From: Hoplostethus atlanticus
Taxonomy: Eukaryota > Chordata > Actinopteri > Trachichthyiformes > Trachichthyidae
Length of the DNA stretch: 64,000 bases
NCBI GenBank assembly: GCA_034670405.1
Contig: JAXDDX010000034.1
Location: 1,351,501-1,415,500, forward strand
Direction of reading: 5' to 3'
Of this stretch, positions 30,001 through 41,292 are shown one piece after another. Both the position numbers and the translations under genes were made by a program. The notes below the pieces were generated by a model. That model searched no databases. It was not told the DNA's origin and saw only the letters and a program-made list of their open reading frames with translations. Each line of letters starts with the position of its first letter. The stretch's first letter is position 1.

Positions 30001-33000
30001 CTGGGTGAACCCACGAAGTCCGGGATATCATCTCGCAGGTACGCACCCTCTGGAGTCCTCTTCCCCCCGGCGCCCCCCAGGACCAACGGAGACGGGACTC
30101 CTACCCGAGGGGACCTCCGCTCTGCTGGCAGAGGGGGCACAGGACTAGTGGGGGCAGGGGAGGAAGAGTATTCTGCAAACTGAATCACCTCTTCATCAAA
30201 TGCCTCCTCGTCAAGGCAGATGGGAGGAGAATCAGAGAGGGAGAAGTCGGGAGGTAGGGGAGGGGCTGGTTTATCTGGAGGAGGCCCCAGGACGATGGAA
30301 GGGGGCGAGTCTGGAGGAGAGAAAGGAGGAGGAGACTCGGGAGAAAACGGTGGAGGGGAAGGCGGGGGCTCGTTTGGAGGTGGGCCGGGGGAGAGGCAGG
30401 GGGTGGAGGGGGTGGACGAGGGCGTGTCGGGGGGAGGTGACTCCGGTGGCGGAGGGGGAGCGGGTTCATCTGGTGGAGGGGGTCTGTCATTACTAAAAAT
30501 GACCCATCTGGGAGAGGCTGTGTCCTCCGTGGTCTGTGGGCTGTCCGTAGGGCAGAACACGTCGTCCAGGTCAGGGGCAGGGGAGCCTCGGAAGGAGGCA
30601 GGGGATAGGATGTTCAGGTAGATGGGGGCGGAACTGCGAGCTACCCTTCCATTGGGTAGATCCACTGTAAAAAGAAATTGGTGGAGCACTTAGATCACAA
30701 CCGTCATAGGATTTCAGTGTATGACAGATCTGTGAGGTGATCATTTAGACGGGATTTACCAGAAGAGTCCGAAGGGTAGCTGTAATGACTTGTTGATGGA
30801 ATGTTTTTTGGAGGAAGTGGAGGAGGAGCTGCAACAAGGGTGACAGTTAAATGGGTCAATTCAGCACATTGGATCAGACGTAATACAGCAAAGATAAAGT
30901 GAGTTCATCCATGACAGCTCACCTCCTGTTGGAAAGCCTCTGGACAAAGGAGAGTCAGGCCGTGGTCTTGAATCTTCCCACACATCAGTAGGGACCACTG
31001 TGATTGGACGAGCCAGTGACAGAGAAACAATCAATGTCACCTCTGTAAACTGCATATAAAGAAGAAGCCTGCCAGGTGACATACTAAGCACTATTTTATA
31101 AACGTGGAGCTATGTGCTATTGATGACAGACCATCATATGTGGCATAGCTGGTCTCTGGAGGCAGCCCAAAGAAGGCAGGGGCGGTCTGGGATAGTCTGT
31201 CACTGCAAAGGGACGAATAGAACAATCAAAAACAAACATCCCCTTTTCTCAATTTCTTTCTGCATTCAAGATCTCTATTACAGCTCAAAGAGAAAGACTG
31301 TTCTACCTTTCTATTAATACAATGGATACTAGAGAGTGTAACCTATAGGGATTTATAGTGAATCCTCCTCCTCCATCATTCAAGATCATGCTAGCAGCCT
31401 GTAGTACAGCTGCAGTGGTACGAACAGCATACAGACTGAAAACGAGTCTTTAGGTTCATCACTGGTCAATATTATAGCGAAAGAATGACTCTGACCTTGG
31501 CGTTTCGGGGACGGGGCTTGGTGTGGGCGTGGAGCGTCTGGGTCTAGCAATCTCCTCACCTATGAGAAAAACAGCACAAAACTCTGTCTCTCTGTTACAC
31601 TTGGATCTGAACAACACAAGACAAACCGCTGAGTTGTAAAACGTGAAAAGGTCACGTGAAAAAGCAAGTCCCCAACGCATGTACTTACAGGACAAGTTTC
31701 TTCTTATCTGTCCCTGTAAAAAAACAAATAAAACATAAATATAAGATACAGGAATACAGGAATGTATGTGGGAAGGTATATGTATATGTGTGACTCAAAC
31801 TCTCTATCCACTGCAAAAATGTCCATCCAGTCATTTAGTCTCATATTCTGTCATATTTCAAATCGTATTTTTCTTGAGTCAAGTGAAAACCTATGCCAAG
31901 AAGGTGAGAATTTCACTTGTTTCCACTATTCTAAAGACAAGTGTAAACATCTTGTATCAAGAGTGTGAGACTTAATTCAACAAGTTGATTTGCATTGGGG
32001 ACAATGAAATCATCTCACTCCATCGCCATATTTTTCACTTGTTTGAAGAAAAATGAGACTCAGTAGTACGTTAACGTTGATTTGTTAAGATGGATATTTT
32101 TTGCAGTGTGTGCTTTTATAATCTGCACTGCACAACGTCAAAGTAGACAAGCAACAGGGATTGGAAAGCTGTGTTTTGGGGGTGCGGGCCTTGAAACATC
32201 CAGCAGATGGTGTGAGAAACTTACCGGGCTGCGTCTCTGAGACCAGCAAAAAGGAAGAGAGAACAGACCTGGGTCAGAGAGTGAGTGACAAATCAGTCAA
32301 ATGGACACAAACTAAAATTGCACACACCGCACCTCTTTACTTTAACCGCAAAGCCTTCATAATGCAACATGAGCCATAACACCTTTGTGAGATAATGTAT
32401 ATCAGCATCACGTACGGACAACATTCATACAGCGGCACGTTCGGCGTAGTTCGTTGCTCGGCATGTAAGCTCCAGTGAAACCAAATCGATAGGTTTGAAG
32501 CAAGTGTTATGTTTACTGTGCATTATGTAGGACGGACGCTTTGCCAGACGGGTTCAAGTAAAGTTGTAACTAAAAAGTCAATGAAAAAGGAAGGGATGCC
32601 TAAAAAGGACATACATTTGAAGGAGGGACAAGTTTCATGCAGAAAGGGGGTTTAGACATATTGCCAAAAGGGCAATTTATAAATCAACTACCACGGACAG
32701 AAAAAATTCTCAAGCACTGCTACCAAGTGAACCCATGCCATGCCCTCTCTCTTGGTAGTGATACAGAGATGAACAAGTAAAAAAAAGACAAGCTTACCGG
32801 ACTTCTCTTCTACAAGATGTACAAGTCGGCAGAGATAGAGTGAAGGAAAGACATGGGATGGAAAGAGAGAGAGATGAGGTGATTCAGATACATCGCTAAT
32901 ATATATATGTGTAGTTTGGCCCCATCAATACATTGTAACATAACATTGCTAGTGCTCACCAGAGAGGGAGACAGCGCCAGGCCTCCCACCGAGGCCTTCA

Positions 33001-36000
33001 ACTCGTCCATGGAAGGAGTGACACACTTGGCACTGTCTGATACCAGTGGCTTGATCTTAATTTTGAACTTTTTCTTGCTGTCTTCCTCGTCATCCGAATC
33101 ACTGGAGGAGAAAAAATGCTTTCCTCTGGAAGCTGGTGAGTATTTGTCAAGGGCAACAGGGACTGGGGCTGTGAAATGGAACCAATACTGATACCTAATA
33201 TTAGCTATGAGCACTTAAAGCTATGATCCAAATACTTCCCTTTAAAATACATCTCAAATACAAGTCGTAGACTTGTAGAAAAATAATGCAGCAGACAAGT
33301 GAGACTGTAGTTCTCTGTCTGTGTCTGCTGTGCCCCAGTTAACAGCATTACACCTGCTGTAACCAACACTCAAGCTTCATCTGCGCTAAATCTTCCTGCT
33401 CAGGGTGGAGGGTCTCCATCGTTCCAGCTCTCTGCGATCCGATTTTAAATCCAACTCAAACATGTAGTCTAATAACTCCTGCAGGAGCAAAACATAACAT
33501 GAAATACCACGTCAGTAGATAGTGAGAACAATGGGCCAATGGTTAGTGAGACTATGGCTAAGTGACAACTGTAAAGCCAATCCAAAGGCAATGTGACTCT
33601 GTCCGGCTGCCCTACACCCTCTTCCTATTCTGCACATATGTGGTGTGGCCTGAGAGGGAGGGTCTATTGATTTGGCCTATTTAATGCTGAGAAGCACTCG
33701 TCCAATGTGTCGCTCAGCCAAACAGGTCAATCGTTTTGCAGGCAAGGATCCCAAGACAGCTGCTGCTGCTTCCTGCCTGCCAGTCCCAGCTAAAAGGATA
33801 TCATCTCCCTCTTCACCGGGTCTGAGGCTGAAACCCTCCTCGTCCACATCCGGAGAGGCCTGGGAAAGGGAGAGGAGACCAACAGAACGACAATTCTAGT
33901 TCATCACACGCTCTGACAGATGCACCCACCGCTAAGCTCTTCTCGTTCCATGAACACTGCATACAAATGAACGATCAGATTTCACTCAGATGTCTTGCCT
34001 GAGAGGGTTAGCTTGCTGGCTAAAGCTCTTGCTGACTCATAGACTATATGCAGCCATCACTCTGTTCGCACAGTTTACTCAGTCACTTTCAACCCAGCGT
34101 TAGATGATAATGATTTGCTATAATGATGCAGAGTAGTAGCAGAGAAGGAAGTAGGCTGTGGATACTTACATATCTGTCCCAGTCAATCTCCCCATAGAAA
34201 CCATTGGGCGCCCCATTGGCCTTTTTCTATCAAAACAATATAGGACAATATAGTACAGCCTACCACAAGAGATGCCAGTGTCACTATTGACATGACAAAC
34301 ATCAGGAATCTCAATGCAAAATATTAACTTGCGTACACACCACCAGAATGTGTCCCTAAAGTGTGTAACAGCTGTGCTGCAATCCCTGTGAAAATGTCCA
34401 CCCTGTCAATCTACAAATTATCACTTCAGTGAGCGTATCATTTGATCTGATAAACGGTTCCCCAGCCATCACATTACCACACTGGGAGACGCTCCAAAAT
34501 GTACACACCTTTCCCTTCTTTCCACTTCCAGTTCCATCTTTGTCAGGTGAGGCTCCTGTGTGGAGTGACAAGGAAGAGCACGTGGATGAGAATTTGCCAC
34601 CTGTGCTTAAGAGCTTGTCTTGAAGCACATTTTTAAAGCTGTTAAATGAAGCAGCGTTTTGAAGTTGTATGGTTGTTATATATATATATAGCATATTTAT
34701 TGCATCCCAGTAAGCGCACAAGCAAACTCACATGGAGTCTGTATCCTTGTCTTTCCTCCGTAACCCCAAAGCCTTCCTGGTTCGGTTTTTCAGTCCTAGC
34801 ACAGTGAGAGATAGAAGGGGGAAAAAGAGGTAGAGAGAGAGAGAGAGAGAGAGAGGTAGAGAGAGAGAGAAAGAACAACAGCATCATGAAGAATTAATTT
34901 CAGTTTCAGTTTTAGGACCTACTATTAAGTTAACTGTCTTGGCAGCATTTAAAGCGTAGTTAAACGCTGAGAACACAGCAGAGTGGAAAGTTGATGTAAC
35001 ACTTCCTGGTGGACACGTAGGAAATACACTAACCCATGTAACCTCAATTAATACACACTGACGTATTGATGTGGGACATAAACATCCTCCAATCCAGAGA
35101 GAGCGTCCACCAAACATGAGGCGCACATTACATCATATACATGCAGAAGCAATCCCCTTAAGTGTCCCCTCTCTAAATATATGAAACGGAGAGGAAAGAA
35201 AAGCCAAGGGTGATCCATTTGAACACTTCATTAGCGAGATTCAGGGGAGAGCGGGGCGCAATCTACAGCGACCCGTCTGCCAAACTGGAAGCCAAGCCCC
35301 CTATAGCGTTGTCGGGTTGGCACCATGCAGCGCCGGAATCAGGGCAACTGGAAAAACCAACACAGAGACACGCTTTAATGTGTGCAAAGCTTAAATGTTT
35401 CCTCCCCATGTTAGTAAGTCTTGCTGGGTGGGATTTGAGCGTAATACTATCTGTGTTCTTCATTCCTGGTTTCGGGTATCACCAGGGTATATTGGCTTCC
35501 TCTTCTAACCCGATGCTAGCACATGCCTCACATGAATCAACAAACATCTAGAAATGTACAATGAGTTGAAATTGAAACTCAAAAGTACACAAACACCTCT
35601 GTCAGCCATGAAACCCACGTGTGTGTTGAATCAAGACTGTACGGGTTGCAACGAAATGACAGGACGAATTAATAGTGTAAATGTGGAGACATCACGCTTG
35701 GACCGGTTTGCAGCGCCGGTTTGCAGAAACTCTCGCGGGTGCTGAAGGACATGCCAGGGCCTGTGATGTATTAGCTAGCTGTGACGCTCAATGGCAAAGG
35801 TTGTTCCTGCATGGCTTTACATCAGCAGAGACAGCTCTCTGCAGCGAGTCCCCTCTCCGGTCTTGACCTGCGTGTGTCTGATAAGGTGTAAAATTAGAGA
35901 ATCAATCTTGACATTGATATGTAACAACCTACTGAGCTGCATGGTACACGCTGATGCAACGCAAGTAGTACCGGGCAATCCAAACAGATTATTTGGTTTG

Positions 36001-37231
36001 CTGAGTGCAGGGCGATACAGCATGCAATGCATACCACTGTTGTTTTTGTAACCCCTTTATAAAGTTTGCCTGAACAGAGGCCTGAGGCATTATAGTAATT
36101 AATCACATTAACTGTGAATACATAGGTGATTCAGGGTCTTTTGATGTGGTTAAAACACAGGAACACATAGCTCAAACTAAAACTTCCACAGGGGAGATTA
36201 CCACAATTCAGTTTCAGACACAGTTCTCTCTTGTGCCAGGCTAAAGTTGCTGTCTACCAATAACACTGATGCACAAGTATAAAGCTTCCAGTTGAAAAGG
36301 GCTAGGACGTAGATTAAACCTATTCAAAAAAGTAAGTAAAAGTAAAAATGCTCCTTTCAATGTCAATTTTTCCACTGAGAGATTTCTTAGTCTAGGATTA
36401 TAATCCGTGTTCATGAAAACATCCTGTTCCCAGGTTTACTAGCTCATACCTGCATAGACAGCTAAACAGTTATTACTGGTATTGTAGCCATGTGTCAAAT
36501 GGGATCAATCAAGTAAACTATACTGTACACTAAGTGATGCGGGTTGGTTGCTTACACATGTGGCTAACAATGGCTATGATGAGCAGGTGGCATCTGTGTG
36601 GATTTCCTAGAGCACATGAACTGCAGGCCCTTTGCTAATAATAGCCGCCTTCCATTACCATGCTGGCATTAATGAATGGTAAAGGCCTGGTACTCTCCAT
36701 GCAGGGCTGGGTTCTGTGATTGAGCTCCTCAAAAGCACAGCTTGCTAAAGGGCCCCAAACAATCCAACTAGCCACAGTTTGCTACTTACTTAATCACCGT
36801 CCATTACTGTTACGCTTGCTCTTGTTCTGTGGTACAGCCCCTTGACTTTATACAACATATTGTTGATAACAAAATAAAGAATATTTGCCCTATTGACATG
36901 ATATAATGTTGTATTGGTAGCAGGAGCAGCAGAGGTGTGAATGAGTCTACTTCTATTTGACAGTAGTGTTTGGTTGAGATGGGGTGAGAGCTTCCTGGAC
37001 CGCTCACATCTCTCCACAACTACACAGTCAGAGGACACAGCCTTAGTATGTAACCTTGAGACAGAACTATAAACTGCACACACACACTCACTCAGTCATT
37101 CAAGCCCACACAGACACTCATATACGCACACAAATGCACACACACACGCACTCACCCACACAAACACAACAGGACATCAGCGCGGTACTACACCGCCGTG
37201 AGCATCAGTTCCCTTTACAAATCAATCTACA

Positions 37232-37322
<91 letters not shown>

Positions 37323-37493
37323 ACAGCCACATCACATAGGACGTATAGCACAGGTGTTCCAGAAATCCATAAGGCATTACACAGCACGTCACTAGATTCA
37401 CTGGCTGTAATAGCCCAATAGGAGATAATAGGGAGGAGGTAGAGGGGAAAAAAAGGGAGGAGAATGAGAGCATAAATAATTACCTTGCATCAT
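23378..37493 (-). CDS. sgip1: SH3GL-interacting endocytic protein 1 (SGIP1), 24 coding exons
   Basis: Exons 5'-3': 37484-37493, 34732-34795, 34509-34555, 34170-34226, 33817-33859, 32960-33168, 32798-32809, 32225-32236, 31689-31713, 31496-31559, 31132-31202, 30923-30997, 30760-30828, 29906-30664, 28614-28735, 28007-28157, 27391-27447, 26904-27015, 26310-26465, 25873-25992, 25547-25749, 25326-25390, 23582-23746 and 23378-23400. Total about 897 codons. The N-terminal membrane-tubulating segment has [14 protein letters not shown], then [16 protein letters not shown]. The middle is Pro/Ser-rich ([18 protein letters not shown]). The C-terminal mu-homology domain (from [14 protein letters not shown]) has [33 protein letters not shown] and ends KRFAAGKYLADN. 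The family binds phospholipid, endophilin/intersectin and Eps15 in clathrin endocytosis, mainly in neurons. Two joins (exon 2/3 and 19/20) do not keep phase with canonical AG acceptors; all others do. Confidence 0.93.
24060..25250 (-). mobile_element. Decayed LINE with inverted 5' end, in sgip1 intron
   Basis: From about 25090 down to 24060 the minus strand carries a broken fish LINE reading: [55 protein letters not shown] (reverse transcriptase start), and GSKSSSF near 24320. The 5' piece at about 25128-25250 runs in the opposite direction and encodes [12 protein letters not shown] and [10 protein letters not shown], the end of the AP endonuclease domain. Frameshifts and stops are many. The head-to-head arrangement is typical of 5' inversion during LINE insertion. 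Its 5' end lies about 75 bp from sgip1 exon 22. Confidence 0.8.
25812..25851. repeat. (GATA)n microsatellite in sgip1 intron
   Basis: About ten uninterrupted GATA units only 20 bp from the donor of exon 20 (25873). Confidence 0.95.
27024..27072. repeat. (AC)n microsatellite at the exon 18 acceptor of sgip1
   Basis: An AC run of about 48 bp starts within 10 bp of the exon 18 splice acceptor, in place of a pyrimidine tract on the minus strand (GT repeat). Confidence 0.9.
27877..27920. repeat. (GAGT)n tetranucleotide repeat in sgip1 intron
   Basis: About ten GAGT/TGAG units, intronic between exons 16 and 17. Confidence 0.95.
28330..28500. repeat. Interspersed repeat fragment in sgip1 intron
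   Basis: Carries CCACGGGGAGGTCAGAGCC, AACACTTCAGCAGGGTGG, CTAACCCGGGTTGTCTGG and CTCTAACCACTAG, the wording of a common fish repeat tail with a tRNA-T-loop-like end. Family not settled. Confidence 0.45.
29279..29413 (+). mobile_element. Harbinger-type Myb/SANT-like ORF remnant
   Basis: A 44-codon plus-strand frame, antisense to sgip1, begins [18 protein letters not shown] and continues [15 protein letters not shown] before a stop. The FSxEETxALVxEV segment is the first helix of the Myb/SANT-like DNA-binding proteins encoded by PIF/Harbinger transposons and their domesticated relatives. Upstream are CCAATCAG (29205) and TTTAAAAG (29233), which resemble a promoter. The domain is cut after its first helix, so it is probably dead. 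It lies in the intron between exons 14 and 15. Confidence 0.5.
34831..34873. repeat. (GA)n tract next to sgip1 exon 2
   Basis: Interrupted GA repeat that makes up the pyrimidine tract upstream of exon 2 on the minus strand. Confidence 0.85.
37235..37322. repeat. Compound (CT)n(CA)n microsatellite
   Basis: About 65 bp of CT followed by about 22 bp of CA, located in the first sgip1 intron. Confidence 0.95.
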
Positions 37494-37499
37494 GATTGC

Positions 37500-38600
37500 A
37501 GATTTTCATTCCTATGTTGCTCCCACACACACGGTGTGGGACAGGCAGACAGCAGGACAGGTAGAAATGGAGAAATCCAGCTCGCTAAAGGATGCCTGGG
37601 TAGGGCATAGCTAATTCTGCACAGCTCCCCAGCGAAGCACGATGTTGGTTCCCTCCACCGCCAAGGGCCCAGCTCCCAGACACCCGCACGGGGGGTGGGG
37701 TGGGGGTGTCGGGGCGCAGTCAGGAGAGAGTCCCTAGGAATCTGCAGCAAATCGGGGGAAGGCGTCCTCTCTGTGCGGGTTAGGCCCCGGACGCCTCAGC
37801 AGCACCGATACACGCCATATCCGAGAGGGGGGATGCTGAGAAAAGGCAAAGGAGAAAAAAACAGCAATACAGAGAGAGAGAGAGAGAGAGAGGGGGGCAG
37901 GCCGAGAGAGACAGAGAGGAAGGGAGGGAGGGAGGGAGTGGGAGGCTTGCTGATGTCACATCTGCACTAAACCAATCCCTGCAATCATAGTCACATGGCT
38001 GCTGTCCCTCGGTGCCTTAGCAGCTCTCAGCTTGCCTAGAGCAGACACTGCCTGCACATTGGCAAGGCCTCGCATAATGCACTATACTTCACCGAGTACC
38101 CCTGCTACTGTACTGGGGCAATACTTCCTCTAGAGTATGTGTCCTAGTGTGCTGAGGTGAAATGACTTCAATCCCAAATAAACAGTATACTCACCTTGAT
38201 TCCAGTGAGTTAGTGGACCCTTTACGTGCACTTGTGTACATTTTCGGGTTGCAGCGATGTTTCTGTCGTTACGGATGCGCTGTACTGTAAGATGACAGCG
38301 TGCCCGCCACCGCAGAGCGCACACTGTCAACAGCGATCACAACACGCACTCACCGGGAGGAGGGGAAAAGGAGGGGGGCTGAAACGCTCAAAAGAAAAAC
38401 AGAGAGGGGAACAGAGGACGAGCGAGCCCTCCCTCCTACCACGCGAGGGTTATACTTCAGTAGCAAAGCTGCTGTAGAAACACAAAGCTATGGGTATGAT
38501 TATTCAGCTGCCTTAATGACAGGGTACTGGACTCGGCAGAGTGACTCACCCTCACTGATAGAGAAAGGACAGATGGGGGAAGGCAGTTAGTAGACAGCAG
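37500..38600 (-). other. sgip1: sgip1 5' leader/promoter region
   Basis: GC- and GA-rich sequence upstream of the MMQG exon, with G-runs at 37688-37710 and a GGGA repeat at 37920-37940. It probably contains the leader exon(s) and promoter; no upstream coding exon found. Start site not determined. Confidence 0.35.
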
Positions 38601-40300
38601 CGGGGGGGGGGGGGGTGGTAAGGGGTATTTGGGGTCAGTTATGGCGGGGGCTGAGAGACGTTTCTGCTGTGGAGGTCATGTAGACTCACAAAAGGAAGAG
38701 ATAAAAGCTACACTGAGTCAAATTTGCGCCTTATATTGTGTCTTTTCTCTCCCTCTATGTAATGATGTAATGATGTAAAGCACCCATGGGTGTCAGTGGG
38801 TTGTACTGGCCTGATTACCCAACACACACACAAAACCTGCAGGCTATTTTATCCTCGGTTTAATGTACATCATTATCAGCACTACTGCCCCCGAGGGACG
38901 CAGGTTAATCATCTACCAAACCCTCAGACCACAAATATTTAGAGAAGAGGATGTAGGGCGCCGTACCTTCATCCAGTCCATCCAGAGCTTGGTTTACTAC
39001 CCCGACCAGTGAGCTTTATGAGTAGCTGTTGCTGTTAGCCTGGGCATCCTGGAGTAACTGTTAATGAGTTTAGCTAACCTGGCACAGGAGACCACAGGCT
39101 GTTACCGTGTGCTTTTCTTAACCAGCTCCTTACATAAGATGCCATCCACGGGTCACAGATCAGAGATGGGATTAGCAAGGCAGTGCCGGACAGTGCAAAA
39201 CACGAGGTTCAATACCGCCAATACCATAACCATTCACAACAGCTTATTCCTATTCAGGGTCACGGGGAGGCCTATCCCAGCATGCATTTGGGCAGAAGGC
39301 AGGGGTTAACACGCCACACACAGGTCGCCGGTCCATCACAGGGCCACATCAGAGATAAACAGAGGTACATGAAAACTGTTTGGTGGCTCTAGAAATTGTG
39401 ATCGTGGCAGGTAACATCTCCAAGGAAATAAAGCAGTGAAGGACACTTAATGTGAAGCAGAATTAGCCTTAGTAAGCAGTATTATTCCCCTTAACAGGGA
39501 TCTTCCTAGCTGATAGCCTAGATTTATTGTAGCCAAACCCACTAATTTGTTTTGATGAGAACTATGGATGTCACTGAGGACAGAAAGGCCTTTTCACAGG
39601 CCTCTCTCTGGAAAACAGTGACAGGATTACACTCCTTTGACTCTTTGCAGCTCAATACTGCCACCTAATGGATTTTAGAGTTAATATGGGTTTGTGTGAG
39701 CTCTATTTTTCTTGCAGCAACACTCTAAAACTAGAAGGCACTCGCAGAGCACAAACCTCTGACAACACTGAACAATTCTCCAACTTGCTGTTACAACCAA
39801 AGATACCAGTTCTATCACTTAAACGTTAAGATGAATTTATTTCTTGACCTTGCAAACATAGAATGTGGATCTTTAGGAAGTGGAATCAAGTCTCCGTTAG
39901 TTTCATAGTTATGCCTAGAAAAGGACAATATAATGGCAGAAATCCCAGATCTGGACCACAACCAAAATCTAATCAATAGTTCCTTGGCCCAAGGTCTATC
40001 TGTCCACCAAGGGAAATCTGTTCATGGAAATCTGTTCAGACGTTTTTGATAGTAATAACCATTTCAAGCAGTCATCGTCGGTAGCAGCAAGTTGTAATTC
40101 TATGTCATATTGATGAACCCAGTAGTTGGTTGACAGGTAATACCCATAGTTCTCACCATAATGTGTCATGTGTAACAGACTGGATTCAAGCCAGGATGAA
40201 CAACTGCCAGTTATCCAAAGTTAACCACAAAAACACATGCAAGTTAAAGTTTAAATCTTAGCTCAGATCGATCTAACAAAGAATCACTGCCTTTTTGTTA
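38601..40300. other. Intergenic; common fish repeat at about 39225-39365
   Basis: No coding sequence recognised. The part 39225-39365 contains TTCAGGGTCACGGGGAGGCC, TATCCCAGCATGCATT, GGCAGAAGGCAGGGG and GTCGCCGGTCCATCACAGGG, a very widespread fish interspersed repeat tail. A pure G run lies near 38601. Confidence 0.6.
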
Positions 40301-40301
40301 C

Positions 40302-40460
40302 CTTGTTAATATAGAGTCCCTGTTTGTGTCCCTGGTGAAGCAGCTCCGTGATGTAGTGAGACAGCGTAGAGTGAGACAGCATCTGTGTAGGGCATGTCGG
40401 TGCTGTGGGACATGGTGAGCCGTTGTAACCTTCCCACCGGTCTGTCTCCGCCTGGAGCTT
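40302..40460 (-). other. Candidate unassigned exon, 53 codons
   Basis: A frame free of stops flanked by an AG acceptor (TCTTCCTCTTGTGGAG) and a GTAACA donor encodes a segment with DRWEGYNGSPCPTAP and LSHYITELLHQGHKQGLYI. The exon length is a multiple of three. I do not recognise the protein and no partner exons were found, so it may be chance. Confidence 0.2.
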
Positions 40461-41292
40461 CTCCACAAGAGGAAGAGATGCTTGGTCAGTCAGTAACAGT
40501 TGATGAAACCTATTTGTAATGTAATAACAGCAAGGGACAACTTCTTAAATGATTTTGACTCATCATTTTAGCAAGAGAAATATAAGAGTAAGAGTCATTT
40601 TAAAGTGGCATAGACTAAATTGCCAGTCCACTGTATGACTGACAAGGTGTTTTACTATGTCACATCACATCGTCATACGTTAATCATCTCAACATTGTCA
40701 TGTCAATTATGTCACTTCATTGTGTAACTATGACGATGTGGGATCATTTCATGTGCTCCATGTTGGGGTATTTAATCATAGTGCCTCACGTAGGGGGTCT
40801 TGGTGCCAGCAAGAAGTAGGTCCATGCTACACTCGGAGACTCAGCTGGCCTCCTCAACCGCAGCAGCAGGGTCAACCATGGCCCAGAGCAACAACTTTAT
40901 AAATAAGCTGTTCCTAATGCAGATGTTTGTGCAGCAGACGTTGATCCATTTATATTCTGAAGTAATGCTGTCATAAATATTGCTCTGGTGAAATAATGAT
41001 GATTGTCTAATGATTGTCTATGTAGCTAGGGGGAGGGGATCACTGTCACCATTGTGGAATGTGGCCCTTTTCCACGGGTTTCTACATTGTCACCAAGCCT
41101 GCACCAAAAAACTTCAAAAACAAACATGACTTCATATTTAAAACATGTTTTATCAATCAGTTTTACAAAATAATGCCGGTGGGCTTTTGTTGTTTGAATG
41201 TCAATAACCTACATGCATCATTTTTATACGGAAATAAATCAGATGACGCTGAATAAACACTTTATTTCTTCTGTCTGAATGACGCAAACCAA

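Noticed and set aside
29950-30621. Gly/Glu-rich plus-strand frames of up to 133 codons
   Set aside because: Antisense shadow of the proline-rich sgip1 exon 14, which is in frame with its flanking exons.
40720-40902. 60-codon plus-strand frame ending in QPQQQGQPW
   Set aside because: No splice sites that fit, no partner exons and no family similarity.
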